From Anastrepha obliqua (lineage: Eukaryota; Arthropoda; Insecta; Diptera; Tephritidae), in NCBI RefSeq assembly GCF_027943255.1, contig NC_072892.1:22343792-22407791 (forward strand): a DNA stretch of 64,000 bases. Reading direction: 5' to 3'. The notes under the pieces are model-generated. The model saw only the letters and a list, made by a program, of their open reading frames with translations, had not been told where the DNA came from and did no database searches. The position numbers and the translations under genes were made by a program. Below, one piece after another: positions 15,601-27,665 of the stretch (its first letter is position 1; every line of letters begins with the position of its first letter).

Positions 15601-17378
15601 ATTGTATTGTAGAATTACTGTAATAGATATTTGAATAGTACAGACTTCTAATCAAATGAAATAGGAATTCGATTGAAGTTAAAAATGATATGCTTCAAGT
15701 AATCTGAAAATCCTCGTGTGTCATCCTTCAAACACGCAGGTATAAAGCTAGTGTGTATAAGGATTTTACCTGTATTGTTGTGAAATTAGGACTCTGTCTC
15801 TATTAAATTCTTCACTATTAAATCAACTTTCTCTAGCTTCAGTCCTGGCCCGTTTCATTATTTTTTGTTAAATTTTTACCATAATTTAACAACAAGAGAT
15901 AAAAAATAATAAGGTTAAAGAGGAAATAAAATGTACGCTTATATTTTATGTTATGTATAATTTTATTGTATCTCTTTGTTCACATAATTGATTATTACAT
16001 ATTTCATTTGCTCTTTGCTCAATAAAATTAAAAACAATAATAAAATATTTTCAATCCAAAACAATGTATAGTAGTTAATTTGATAAAAGTCAATTGATAA
16101 AAATAAATTAGGCAAATTTCATATCATTAAACCAAATTAATATCTGCATATGAAAAGAGAAACACTCATTCATAAATAAATAAATCGTTCTGCACAAAAT
16201 GTAAAAATAACCACAACCACAAAAAATATAAATGCTGAAAGCAACTCTGTTATCTTCGAAAAATTGATTAATTCGAACAACATTTTGAGCGCTTTCGTAA
16301 TAATCCACGACTTCCAAGATTGTTACAGAATTTTCGTTAACTTCGCAAATCGAAATGTTTATTTCCTTCATTTATAAAAACACTTTATATGTGTCTACAA
16401 TTTTGTTTTTGAATAATTTCTTTACTTTTTAAAAATGATTTTGAGTGATTGAATTCATTTTGTCAATGGCCGGATATAAATCTGGGCCGTTTCGATAGAG
16501 CAGCCTGTTTAGGTCACGAGTATCAAATATGATGCATAAGATGAATTCATTTCAGGATTTTTGAAAATTGCCGTAGAACACTGTCAGCTGATTACTCTCT
16601 CACCACGCAGTGTTGCCAAGCAGTACATTTCGAAATCATTTACAAAATAAACTTAGAAAAACTATAAATCTTATTAAAATAACTTAAAAACACTGTTGAA
16701 TAATGTTAATTATAGATAAATGAACTATTTGCATTTGTTGGTTTTTGGCTTTGGTTTATTAAACAATGAAAAATTGTAACTGATAACGCGGATGTGTGAA
16801 AAAGTGTGTAAGCAAAAATAGCAGTGGCAACATTGTGTAGATACAACCAAACACAAACATACAAAGAACGCAGTTGTTCTCTACGGGATGAGTTTTGCTC
16901 AGTTTTGTGCTCGTTAGGGGCTGCGGTAAGGGATTACGTACGTCGGTCACTGGTTTCAGCAAAAGCCGTGAAACCTGCACATTCGCAAACCATACTTAAA
17001 GTATCTCCCTTAGATTTCTGAGTCCAAACACATAATGCAGACTAGTTACCGTCAAATCGGAGTTTTAAATGTACGACAGTAGCACATGCCTGACAGTATC
17101 ACAATGGTAAGAGAACAATACGCGATTTTTCGGGGACTTAAACAAAAATGGGAAGTTCGCCAAGCACCTTCCATAAAAATTATTTAAAACAAATCTCTGG
17201 TAGCACTACTAGTTCATTATGGTCAGAACGCCATCTACCGCTGAACTTTGCAATGAACACGGCCATACAAAATAGCAACAAATAACAAATCTCAAATCGC
17301 AACAGCGTGCGAAAGTCGATAATAGAAACAACTGCCAAAGATTACTTGTTCTGAGGGAATGTTTTAGAAAACCAAAAG
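15601..17378. other. Ras85D-Rlb1 intergenic region
   Basis: Apart from the doubtful small ORF at 16108-16371, no gene is seen. A short piece GGCCGGATATAAATCTGGGCC (16470-16490) matches an interspersed repeat found again near 27320. The Rlb1 promoter must lie in the last few hundred bases before 17379. Confidence 0.35.
16108..16371 (-). CDS. hypothetical small ORF, 87 codons, possible membrane segment
   Basis: An open frame in the gap between Ras85D and Rlb1, starting MKEINISICEVNENSVTILE. It has an acidic N-terminal half and a hydrophobic stretch (FSIYIFCGCGYFYILC, about residues 45-60) that could span a membrane. No family is recognised. The surrounding DNA is AT-rich and neither a 5' splice context nor a codon bias supports it. 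It may be chance. Confidence 0.2.
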   Translation of the reverse strand: MKEINISICEVNENSVTILEVVDYYESAQNVVRINQFFEDNRVAFSIYIFCGCGYFYILCRTIYLFMNECFSFHMQILIWFNDMKFA

Positions 17379-19108
17379 ATGTTTAATAAATTGGAATTCA
17401 ATAACCTAGTAAATGATCTTACAGTCAATGGAATAAAGTAAGTTTTCTAATTATTATAATTATATCTACAGGTGATCAGCAACAAGAGAAAAATACAACG
17501 TGCAAAGACTCAGACTATCCAGAAATTGGTACAAAAAATAAAGAAACTTAAATATTTATTGGATAAAAAGCCAGACCATGTCAAAAATAAGGAACGCTAC
17601 CGCAAGGCGACGTTAAGTTTCGAGGAATTGAAGGTAGGTAAAGAGAAAACATCGGTTAAATTAAATAAACAAAGTTTCAAATCTCCCAATAGAAATTGAA
17701 GTGCGTCGATTTGATGAAACATGTACTGGTATTAGAGAAATCTCCTTCTGCAATTTTAACGAATGGACTATGTTCACCAGATGAGATGGCTTTTGCAATG
17801 CTTGCTGTCAATAAGATCATACACGAGCTTGTAAGCATTTTTCGGGAGAAATTAGGACTCGATGATGGAAACCAAGCATGGAAAAAAGAGCTAATGCAAA
17901 CTAGTAGACGACGGATCAAAATTCTACGGACAGAACAGAAACGCAAAAGTCGACAAGATTTAAAAGCCCAAAAAATTTTAGCGCGTAAACGCACGGAATG
18001 GTTGCAGAATCAAAGTGGTACACAAATAATTGAAGATAAAAATAAGGGGAAAGATCTGTCCGATGAGGGGGCTAACATTTCTACACTAGGCTATTGGAAG
18101 ATTGAGTCCATCGAAGACGAATCTAGCAAAAAATCAAAAACACAAATAAAGGACAAAACGAGCATTTCTAAGGTGAACCGCACAGTAGTGAGGGGTTCTA
18201 GTCCCAGCTCAAAAAGCGGTAATGTTTCAAAAAACACACAAACTGTTTTGCACCAGGCAGAGAGAAATACATTTAGTAACGCTGAAAATGAAGCGATATC
18301 AAAATATGACGATTCTGTTGGAATAGCAGCTTCAGATTTTAATATTAATTTAGAAAGCCGTAATTCTCCGGAGAAAACAAAAGAAGACATAACACACGTA
18401 GTCGATCCATTCTTTATTACAAACTCTGGTGAAAATTATAGGTCTTCTGCGGTTGTTATCAGAAATGGAAATGTTTTGGATTTGCAAGCAAATGAAAACA
18501 ACGAAAAAAGTAAAGCCGATGGAAATGCACAAAAGAGGCCTAGAAATAATTACAATAAACGTGAAAATTCCACTCATTTTAAAGCGGATTATAAACCAAT
18601 TCAGGCAAAGAATGTTCACAGAAGCGTGAAAGAAAATCATTTAGAAGGTTTTCATCCTTCTTGGGAAGCAAAAAAGAAATTTAAAGCAGTGATAGGAAGT
18701 TTCCAAGGGAAGAAAATAAAATTCGAGGATGGAGCTAATAATGACATTGAAGTAACCTACCAAAATAATAATAATGACTCCGTTGGTAAAGAAAGTCAAT
18801 ATAAAAAGCAGTTAACGGCAAAAAAGATAAAATCTAACAGTGATGATAAAGACTTGCATCCTTCCTGGGCGGCTAAACAAAAATTTAAAACGGCCATTAC
18901 GGATTTCAAGGGAAAGAAAATAATTTTTGACGAAGACGAAAAAAGAAGCAAGCCTGAAGAAACGACAAAAATAGTTGCACCAACGAAAACTGTTGGAAAA
19001 TCGAATACAACCGATGCAGTTCATCCTTCTTGGGAAGCAAAAAAGAAGCAGAAATGTTCCATCACCGCATTTCAGGGTAAAAAAATCACTTTCGAAGACG
19101 GTGATTAG
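17379..19108 (+). CDS. Rlb1: Rlb1, SRFBP1/BUD22-family nuclear protein
   Basis: Exons 17379-17408, 17472-17633 and 17693-19108 (535 aa). The first intron uses a GTAAAT donor after MFNKLEFNNL. The resulting N-terminus LEFNNLVISNKRKIQRAK aligns without gaps to human SRFBP1, whereas the downstream GTAAGT donor breaks the frame. The N-terminal third is a basic coiled coil (QTIQKLVQKIKKLKYLLDKK), the middle is low-complexity and Ser/Asn/Lys-rich, and the C-terminus has three copies of an HPSWeAKkK...FqGKKIxFeDg motif at about residues 384-411, 452-479 and 507-534. BUD22 homologues act in nucleolar small-subunit ribosome assembly, and SRFBP1 binds SRF. Converges on mRpL47. An AATAAA lies at 19137. 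Confidence 0.93.
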
Positions 19109-19189
19109 GCCCTACATTAGTTTTTGTTTTATAGAAAATAAAAAAAAAGTTACATATTTTTGAACTTTTATTTATCCGTTGAAAACTTT
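19109..19189. terminator. overlapping convergent 3' ends of Rlb1 and mRpL47
   Basis: Only 81 bp separate the stop codons of the convergent genes. The plus-strand AATAAA at 19137-19142 serves Rlb1. A minus-strand AATAAA (TTTATT at 19167-19172), 18 bases past the mRpL47 stop, serves that gene. Their transcripts almost certainly overlap antisense over a short stretch. Confidence 0.6.
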
Positions 19190-20242
19190 TCAGGCGCCGA
19201 TTTTTGGCACAAAGTGTCCACGTGTTTTATCATCCTTTAGTATCTTGTTAACGTCCACATCTGGATATTTGCGTCGTAACGCATGTACATCTATGTTGGG
19301 ATTGCGTCGTAACATCATCATAACTTCATTGCGAGATCGACTAATAAGAAATTAATTTTTAGAATAAATATAACAAATAGTACTTTTTAAAACATACTTC
19401 TTAGCCTTGCGTTTCATATTGTAGAGCTTTTCGCGGTACAGTAACAGGAATTTGCGCACTGCTCGTCCACCAAAGCCAATATTTCGGGATTTTATCCATT
19501 TGACGTTCATATAAGGTGGTAATACATGCTCACAGGATCTGAAATATTCACTGATTTAGATTGCTTTCTTAAAGTCGGATTTTAAGGATTGTACCTGTAC
19601 AAATGCCTTATACCAAGAGCACTGTATACCATACGAGTTGGTCGTTCACCGGTTTCGCCAGTTTCCAGTAGATGATAGGCCTTATTTCTTTCACGTACGA
19701 CAGTTTCTAGATTTGCCATCGATATCTTTACCTATTAGAAAAACAAATTTTTAGGTTTCACATCATTTAAATAAGACACACCTCACCTTGTCCAAACGTT
19801 CCGGACTGGGAAATAATTCCATTTTGTCATTGCATTCATGTTCCATGGTAAGTAACATGTTTCGCTCTTTGAGCAGGACGTACCACAATTGATGTAGCTC
19901 TTTGTTGGACTTAATACGCAGCTCTTCCAATTTCCATGCGCGTCCGACTTTTACTTCATTTTCTGGCCAATTTTTGGGGTCATCGAAGAATTCCATTAAA
20001 TTTCGGCAAGGGCTTGTTGAATGGAATGACCGCGCCACCATCGCACCCATAATGGCATTATGCTCGTTTTGTTGTGTGCATTGTATTCTGCGTACAGGTT
20101 ATGTAAAAGTAAATCTCTAAAAAAAATGTCCCACATTTTCTTACCGGCTTAAGCCTGAACTAGATATGGATTTGGTTGCGACACAATTCAAAATGGTTTT
20201 CGCATTTCTCACTACATTTAATATTTTTATAAGGGAGGACAT
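19190..20242 (-). CDS. mRpL47: mRpL47, mitochondrial large ribosomal subunit protein uL29m
   Basis: Five exons: 20242-20145, 20087-19787, 19731-19595, 19538-19398 and 19340-19190. Total 828 nt, 275 aa, introns 42-63 bp and all GT-AG. The N-terminal 30-50 residues are basic and Ser-rich with few acidic residues ([20 protein letters not shown]), as for a mitochondrial import signal. [20 protein letters not shown] follows, then the conserved core [20 protein letters not shown] and [19 protein letters not shown]. Later come [18 protein letters not shown] and [20 protein letters not shown]. These match the MRPL47/uL29m family, a component near the exit tunnel of the mitoribosome. The gene was earlier named Rlc1 in Drosophila. 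Neighbours Rlb1 and rump support orthology. Confidence 0.95.
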
Positions 20243-20589
20243 CCTTATTTTTACAAAGATTATAAAGGGACTTACAACAACAAGAACAGCAATCAGCTGT
20301 GACTCTAGTTAAGAACCAATTAATTCACAATAATACTTTGCATTCATTTCGAAAGATAGTGCTGTTAACTTCGCTTCACCTCTAAAAAATAAAAAAGGTA
20401 ATAAGGGGTAGCGCACACCGAATTTGTTAAAGTTGTATGCGTATTCGAAAACTCCGTAAACTTTTTTTATATGTGAACGAAATGTTGTCGTACAGTTCAC
20501 AGTTAAGCGGAGTGAAGTCTTTGGTCGTCGTTGTCTGTCTCATCTAATGGTATCGATGGAAACCTGCTGCTCTGTTCTACAGTGGGATT
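20243..20589. other. mRpL47 upstream DNA
   Basis: The mRpL47 promoter must lie just above 20242. No core element could be assigned and no gene is seen. Confidence 0.3.
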
Positions 20590-20599
20590 AAGAGGAGAT

Positions 20600-21190
20600 G
20601 TGAATAGGTGTTGAGCGTCGTTCGTGGTATCTCCACATGCTAGGCGTATGTTGAGCATGTTAGGGTCGACACTCGATAAATAGTTCCGAAAGTAATCACG
20701 AGGCAGCTAAAGCTCTTTCTCCTCTCCGATAGTGTCTTCAATGACTTTTTTCTCGCAAGGACTCTTTCTCACTAAATTCACGTCGACCATATTGACAACC
20801 TGGACGAGGTCAAACTATTACTGGAAGTCGAAACAAATGATACATCAATATTGATAGTAAATAATCCCAAGTTTTTGGAGGTAACCTTCGATAATGCGCA
20901 TAAAACCGCTATCGCCACTAAGATCAAAAACCGCAACAAAGTTCTATCGTCGCTAGCCAGTAGCACTTGGGATAAGGACAAAGAAACGTTACGTTGCTTA
21001 CGACATTTAAGGCAATTGGTCGACCGGTTCTAAATTATGTAGCACCCATCTGATCTGAATCTAGGGAGACGTAGTGACTCAAGCTACACACCTGCTAAAA
21101 TACTGCAATCAGGGCGGTGGCGGGATGCCTCCGGATGTACCCGATACAAAATCTGTACAGTCGAGGAACATAATATAATATTATACCCAG
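20600..21190 (+). pseudogene. degraded LINE reverse-transcriptase remnant (Jockey/I-like)
   Basis: The plus strand reads NPKFLEVTFDNAHKTAIATK, then IKNRNKVLSSLASSTWDKDK, then a decayed AIGRPVLNYVAPI stretch. This corresponds to the thumb region after the RT domain in Jockey/I-type LINEs (usual form PKxLGVTFD...NRNKVLxSLAGSTWGKDKE). Frameshifts and stops are frequent. Lies between mRpL47 and rump. Confidence 0.6.
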
Positions 21191-21699
21191 AAAGTAGTTC
21201 GTGCTATGGTGCTACCGTAAAAATCCTGTTAGTAAAACTTAGACATAATTTTCCGGCTCGTGTTTCTGGTTAGCCTAAACTCCACTTACCTTAGGCTTTA
21301 GATTTTTAGGTTATGCATTTTATGTAAATTGAGAGCCGCGATAGAATCATATTGCCCTATAATTTTTTCACTTATTTTGAATAATATTCCTCCGAATATA
21401 CTATATACATACAAAACATTGTAATCATGGACAATGAAAAATAACGCTGGTGTTCTGGTTAACAGAATAAAAGTTTTTATGAAAACTAAGTCAAGTCCAA
21501 TATTTGGCTAACTGGCCTCTAAATCTGAAAATTTTTGACAAAAAAAAGTTAAAGAATAGGGAATACAACTTGAACGAGCGTTGCCAGCTCGAGCATCATC
21601 TTCATTGCAGCTGTAGAACAGATGCGCATCAATCCCATATGTTATCGTTGTCCTTTTATCGTGATTTAGATCCATCTCCAGGATTTTCCTACTAAAGGT

Positions 21700-22160
21700 T
21701 TTCATACCATGAGAGCTTTAGTTTCTTTGCGCCAGCAGGTCTTTTCCAAGGCCAGTATAATTAACTTCGCCGACCATTCCATTAGCAATCCCGTCTAACT
21801 AAGTTCCGCAGTTGGTCCTGTCAGGCACCCTTTACTTGTTTGAAGTTAAATGGTACTGCCCACCGTTGAGGTTGGCTTTCCTTATTTGTAGCAGGAACTT
21901 TATCCATTTGCACGTTTCTTTTTTCTGAAAGCCGATATACTCCTGAGTGAGAAGCATTGTCGATAGCTCTCTCGATGTCAAAGATGGCACAGAGTATTGT
22001 TTCGTCGCAGTCAAATACATTATGGACCTCCGTAGATAAGTGATACAGCGTAGTGTCCGTATCTTCCTGCTCTGTATGACATCTTATTTCAACAAGATGT
22101 GGTAGTGACTTCTGTTCCTAACTCAAACTAGGTGATCCTGTGGTCTGAAAGGGAGTGCTC
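21700..22160 (-). pseudogene. degraded LINE reverse-transcriptase remnant, minus strand
   Basis: Minus-strand translation across frames gives AIFDIERAIDNASHSGVYRL followed by a QRWAVPF-like stretch. It resembles the RT palm motif LDIEGAFDNVSHxAL and the following RKATLxGGQ segment of insect LINEs. Heavily decayed, and independent of the plus-strand remnant at 20600-21190. Confidence 0.5.
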
Positions 22161-22419
22161 GGAGGATGCCAGTCTGTTATTGTCACATAAAGAACTTCCT
22201 GTCTGTTTCTTGTTACAAATGTCGGTGTTTAGCCAAATTTAGTATGTACAAATGGTTACTAATGATAAATTTCGCCCATTTTCATATAAGCAGCCTTGAA
22301 ATAAAAAGTTGAATCATGTGAAACAGACTTATGAGTATCATAGCGTGAACAATACAGACATGATGCTATTCACGGTAAGTTTTGGCCGATTATCAACACT
22401 AAATCTCTTCGGGTGGCAT

Positions 22420-22746
22420 TCAATAGTCCGCCATTTTTATTATTTCTGTATCTGTCGGCGTTGGGCTTTGTAAGCATTTAATAAAAAAGTTTTCTGGCGA
22501 GAAGTTATAAGATTTGTAGATAAAAATAATTATATATATTGGTGAAAATAAAAATAAGTGTCTGCAAAAAAAGTGATCACGTAAATTTGATATTTTGGTA
22601 AGTGAAATGCCCTATGTTTTAATTTAAAGGTGAATAATGCCCGCCATTTTATTTTTGCAAAAATCGATACCGGCATCGTTATATCTCATTGAATAAGACG
22701 TTACATATTTAATCTTTGATATTTTTATCACCGAAAATAGGTCAAG
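22420..22746 (+). promoter_or_regulatory. rump promoter and 5' UTR with one intron
   Basis: A 5' splice site TTTTG|GTAAGTG at 22598 pairs with a 3' splice site CCGAAAATAG| ending at 22740, six bases before the rump ATG. This gives a 143-bp 5' UTR intron. The non-coding first exon lies left of 22597. Its start is not resolved. Confidence 0.5.
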
Positions 22747-25700
22747 ATGAAAAGCGAAGGCAATGAGAATTCTAACGATAGCCGCGAGAAAGAACGCGAT
22801 CGTCGTGGACGTGGAGCACGTGCGTCAAGGTTTTCCGACGCCGATGCCAGTGGTGGTGGAAGCGGAGGCGCTGGTGGCAGTAGCAACTCTGGTGGAAACG
22901 CTAACCGTGATCGTAGTCGTGAGCGCCGCAATTGCCGAGTTTATATTTCCAATATACCCTACGACTATCGTTGGCAAGATCTGAAGGACTTATTCCGGCG
23001 TATTGTTGGATCTGTAGAATACGTTGAATTATTCCACGATGAAAATGGCAAGGCTCGTGGATGTGGTATTGTTGAATTTAAAGATCCAGATAATGTAGAG
23101 AAAGCTTTGGAAAAGATGAATCGCTACGAGATAAATGGACGTGAACTTGTGGTGAAAGAAGATCATGGTGAGCAGCGCGATCAGTATGGTCGTATTGTGC
23201 GAGATGGAGGTGGATCTGTACGTGGAGGTGGTGGTGGCGGCGGTATGGTCGGTGGGGACATGGGTGACCGGGATAGAGGATTTTCTCGCCGAGATGATGA
23301 CAGGTATATAATTAAAAATATAAATATGATACATTTTTATACATTCCACCATGAAGAGAGTGTGGAAATAGGTACAATATTGGGAAATGGACATTTTCTT
23401 TCGAATATTTGTTGCTAGACTCGTTAAATAGGAATTTCGTTGTATTAGGGATGGTTTCGATAACATTTTCAACGCGGTTTATTTGTATTTTATACAGTTT
23501 ATTGATCATAGGTGAATATAATGGCAATTTTAATAGCGCTTCTATGGTATTAGGTCGAGTTACAGTATATTCCATTCGAAATATCAAAATTATAAAGAAA
23601 TTAGTTATTTATCTAAAATTGCATGCTTCGGAAAACTAATGAGTGCTTAGAAGATTTACTGCGATGAATTTGCTATGGTGCGGCGGTTATATGTGGTGCT
23701 AGTAATATTTTTGTAGGCTTTTTTTCTATGCAATATGGAGTCATCATATAAATCTCAAAATGTCCTGGAAATGTTCTGAAGTTTTTGAGCTCAATTAAAA
23801 AAGTTCCACTAAATGAGACCGCCTTTTATATTCTTAGTGCTAGAATGAAATCTTTGACTACAAAAATCTAGCTTAGTAGCAGAATTAATTTTTCCAGAGA
23901 TATCACAAGTTGAATTTTGTAAAGGGTTTTCATACAGAAGATGCCCAGAAAATGTATGGTAATTTTTCTTATATTTACGTATTGAGATTTGTGTTTTGTT
24001 TTGTGCAAATTTATGAAATGGAGATTTTGTGTAAGGCATAGTTTTGATTTGTAGGGTGTAGTATGTATTTTATTCAGATTTTGAAATCGATATATGATTA
24101 TAAGTTATACAGGAATAATTGATGGCTCTCAATGCATGTCTTATGGTAGGTACAACTTTTTTGATCAGTTCTTATTTAGCCTTCACAGGACGATTCTTAT
24201 GTCGAAATAGAATTTCTTCATTCATTCATAAAATTTTTATAGCATGGGCGTCACACAAGAGTATATCTATGATATTTACATTGTAACCCTCTATTCGCAC
24301 GCTACCAAAAAACACGACGGCGCGGCAGTTGTTTTAGTTTTTTTTATCTGCTGATCTTCGTCTTTGTGTCACTGGATGATGTGTTTACCGTTGACTTTTT
24401 CCGATAACGTGTTCTTTTTCTAGATCTGGACGTAATAATTTTAACATGATGTCCAATGATTTTAATAATTCATCGAATTACAATTTGTATGGTCTTTCTG
24501 CTTCGTTTTTGGAGAGTCTGGGCATAAGTGGACCTTTGCATAATAAGGTCTTTGTTGCTAATGTGAGTATACAATTTTTAAGTAAATAAAGAATAACAAA
24601 AAAATGAGCAGGGATTTGTAAAAAGTTCAGTAGACGTGAATAAATCATTGCAGCGTTTTTCCACGAAGTTGTGCCAAGAAATAGCAAATGCGTGTGATGT
24701 TACCTTCTGAGCCGTACGAGCGCATCCGAAAATTATCTTTGTAATTTCTGGTTTGATCAGTTTTATACCGTTGTAAGTTATGGCAATGCCAATCTTGTTG
24801 AACAAGTTTCTTGTGTTTATTTCCCAAAAGGACAACTCTTTTAATAAAATCTTCCTAACTACTGTGCCATTCACCAATCAGGTGGTAAGTTGACCAATCT
24901 TAAAGAACATTTTTCGTTTGTTTGAATGCCTCTATTTCTTTCCAACGGTTTGTCGGATCATCTTTTATCTTGCTTGAATGTTTTGTCCTTGATCTATCAC
25001 TTACAGCGGCGTCGTCGTTCCATTTCTGGCAAATAGTGTAGTTCAATCTTCGTATACAAGTATCAGTTATTTTTTTCTTTATAAGAAACACGTCTACTAA
25101 TTAATTGTATTGTAGCTTATGACGCAAAATGGTAACTATTTTCAACTTGCACAGTTCTAATTAAGACGTTGTATTTACTTCTTGTTATAATTTTGAAATC
25201 GGAATCGCAACATCGCCTAGCATATTTTGTGGGTTACAATTTTTGCGGATGTCTAAGAATGGGGCAAGTTCTGTAATTCACTACCGATTGATTTTTTAAT
25301 ATAATTTGCAGAAAATTTATGTTGAAATTCACTCGGCGATAAATTACAGAAGTTGCCCAAAAAACTTGACCAAGTTCTTTATTATGATATCCGAAAACTC
25401 TTTTGGGGTCTCCTAATGTTGGCACTCAACCCATGCGTCTCACTGGCTTTTCACTGCGTCGTTATAGCAAATGTTTTTAAATTTTATTTCTATTTACATG
25501 ATTACTAACTAATTGACTTCTAAAAAACATTTCAACAGCTGGATTATAAAGTCGATACCAAGAAACTTAAACAAGTTTTCAAATTGGCTGGAAAAGTACA
25601 GAGCGTGGATTTATCTGTTGACAAAGAGGGCAATAGTCGCGGCTTCGCAGTTGTAGAGTACGACCATCCGGTAGAAGCAGTACAGGCCATATCCATGCTG

Positions 25701-26864
25701 GACCGGCAAATGCTCTTCGATCGTCGCATGACAGTGCGCTTGGATCGCATTCCAGACAAGGGTGAAGGATTAAAATTACCCGAAGGTTTGGGCGGTGTTG
25801 GTATTGGGCTCGGTCCGAATGGTGAACCATTAAAGGATGTTGCGCGGAACTTGCCGAGCATTATTCAACAACAGCAGAATCAACCGACACAAGCGCCGAT
25901 GTCCTCGCAAGGTGGTGGAGGCTCTAATATTCTGGGTAATATGGTGGCTAATTTGAGCGGTGGTGGGGCCGGCGGTGGTGGTAATAGCGGAATGTTCAAC
26001 AATCAACCCGTGCAGCCATCACCGGTTGCACCAGTTGTGCAGGCTGCAGCAAAGTCACTGAGCAATAATTCAGCCGGACTCAATTTAGGTAATCTGTCTT
26101 CAACGAATTTGGCGGCTTTGTCTAATGTAGTTGGCGGTCTCGGTGCTGCACTTTCCAATCCATTGCTTACCACGTCACTGAGCAATCTTGGCTTGAATTT
26201 GGGACAGTCATCAGGCGGGAATGATGATTCCATGTCGTCAGCCAATGCAGCATTGTCCAACAACTACAGCACTGGCGGCAATAACTACCCTTCAGGATTT
26301 GGATCTTCGGGTTTTAATTCGGGTAGTGGCGGTAACACTGGTGGAGGTGGTGGCTTCAACGCATACAACACCGGTAGTGGTAACAGTGGTGGTGGTGGAG
26401 GCGCTATGGATGGCAACGACTACAGTGGTGGTGGTGGTAGCATGGACATGTATGTTGGCGGAGGCAGCGGCGGTGGTAATGCAGGCAACGTAGGAAATAA
26501 TCCACGCAAGTCAGATACCATTATTATTAAGAATGTAAGATGCTTGATTTCATATCCATTTAAGATATATTGAGATACATAGTAAGAATTTATAATTTTA
26601 GATCCCACTAAGCTGCACTTGGCAGACTTTGCGCGACAAATTCCGCGACGTCGGTGAAGTAAAATTTGCTGAGATTCGAGGAAACGACTTGGGTGTCGTA
26701 CGATTTTTCAAGGAGCGAGACGCTGAGCTGGCTATTGGTAAATATGCGCATATAAATTACATTTCAATGAGGAAAATTTATAAATGGTATTCTCTCTTTC
26801 CATTTCAGCATTGATGGATGGTTCTCGCATGGATGGTAGAACGATTAAAGTTACATATTTCTAA
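22747..26864 (+). CDS. rump: rump (rumpelstiltskin), hnRNP M-like RNA-binding protein
   Basis: Coding exons 22747-23303, 24424-24562, 25539-26534, 26602-26737 and 26809-26864 sum to 1884 nt, 627 aa. All splice sites are GT-AG and phases close. Three RRMs are visible. RRM1 is at about 62-137 (RVYISNIPYDYRW, RGCGIVEFKD). RRM2 is at about 226-300 (KVFVANLDYKV, RGFAVVEYDHP). RRM3 is at about 558-627, split over the last three exons (TIIIKNIPLSCTWQTL, GVVRFF), and the protein ends IKVTYF. Between RRM2 and RRM3 lies a long Gly/Asn/Ser-rich region with GGGG runs, and the N-terminus is Arg/Ser/Gly-rich. Drosophila Rump is a nuclear and cytoplasmic hnRNP that binds nanos and oskar mRNAs for posterior localisation. 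AATAAA at 27180. Confidence 0.96.
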
Positions 26865-27239
26865 GCTGGGGGAATGTTATTCCCTTTAAAGCATCATAGG
26901 AAGATAAGACGAATTCTAGCCCGTAGATTTCATTATTATAAATCACTAACATCGCAACAATCCCTGATACTTTTTTGATGACGTTAATAGACGTTTGTGG
27001 GTGTACTTGTATTATTTATATTTTTTTTATAAAATAAGAAAACCTTTCTGAAAATATTGTAGGAACGACAAAACATGGTAATAGAGATTGAGAAATTTTA
27101 CTTCCTGATGATTGAAAATGTATTTCCATTGTCGTTTAAACTGAAAACCATGATTAAAATTATATGCTTTATGACTCTGAATAAAAGTAGAAAATAATGG
27201 GTATGTTTTTCTTTCTTTCTTTGTAAAATCATATAATTA
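26865..27239 (+). other. rump 3' UTR
   Basis: AT-rich stretch after the rump stop. The best polyadenylation signal is AATAAA at 27180-27185. No other feature seen. Confidence 0.5.
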
Positions 27240-27370
27240 CAGGTTGTTGTCGTTGTTGTGGCGACATAAACATTCCCCATATATATACGGGGGATGTTGC
27301 TAGAGTGGCAGTCCTTGGCCGGATATAAATGAGGGTCGGTTCCGGTCACGTAGAACCGACTCGTGAGGAG
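27240..27370 (+). repeat. interspersed repeat with GTTGTTGT...GGCCGGATATAAAT motif
   Basis: Contains GTTGTTGTCGTTGTTGTGGC, CCCCATATATATACGGGG (a small palindrome) and CCTTGGCCGGATATAAATGA. Related pieces are at 28025-28115 (with its own CCCCAAACATTTTCGGGG palindrome) and 16470-16490, so this is a dispersed family. Class not determined. Confidence 0.5.
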
Positions 27371-27456
27371 GTTTATTGTAGGTAGCTACTGCTTATCTAA
27401 ATCGCTTAAATTAGCATAAAAATATTGGGAAGAGTGTAAATAGACAAAGTGATTAA

Positions 27457-27665
27457 CCCTCCGTAGAGCACCTGGATCCGGCCAGACTTTGGACATGAAT
27501 TTAGCAAGCTTTCATTGTTGCTAACGACTTGAGCTTTCAGGTAGCTTCCTAAAATTTAATTTTCTATCGATTTGTGGATATAACCTTTTAAAAAGGATCC
27601 TCGAACCTGACGAAAAAAGGCCGGACCCGAGTGCCCATGTTTTAAGAAAGGTGTCCAATGGAGGG
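27457..27665. mobile_element. short TTAA-flanked MITE with CCCTCC ends (piggyBac-like)
   Basis: A TTAA copy stands on each side (27453-27456 and 27666-27669). The ends are CCCTCCgtagagCACCTggatCCGGCC and, from the right on the other strand, CCCTCCattggaCACCTttctt...CCGGCC. The TTAA target and a CCC start are hallmarks of piggyBac-superfamily non-autonomous elements. It is 209 bp with no coding capacity. Confidence 0.65.

Noticed and set aside
26221..26493. Val/Thr-rich frame overlapping rump exon 3, and the reverse-strand frame at 26003-26263.
   Set aside because: Shadow frames of the Gly/Asn-rich coding repeat of rump.
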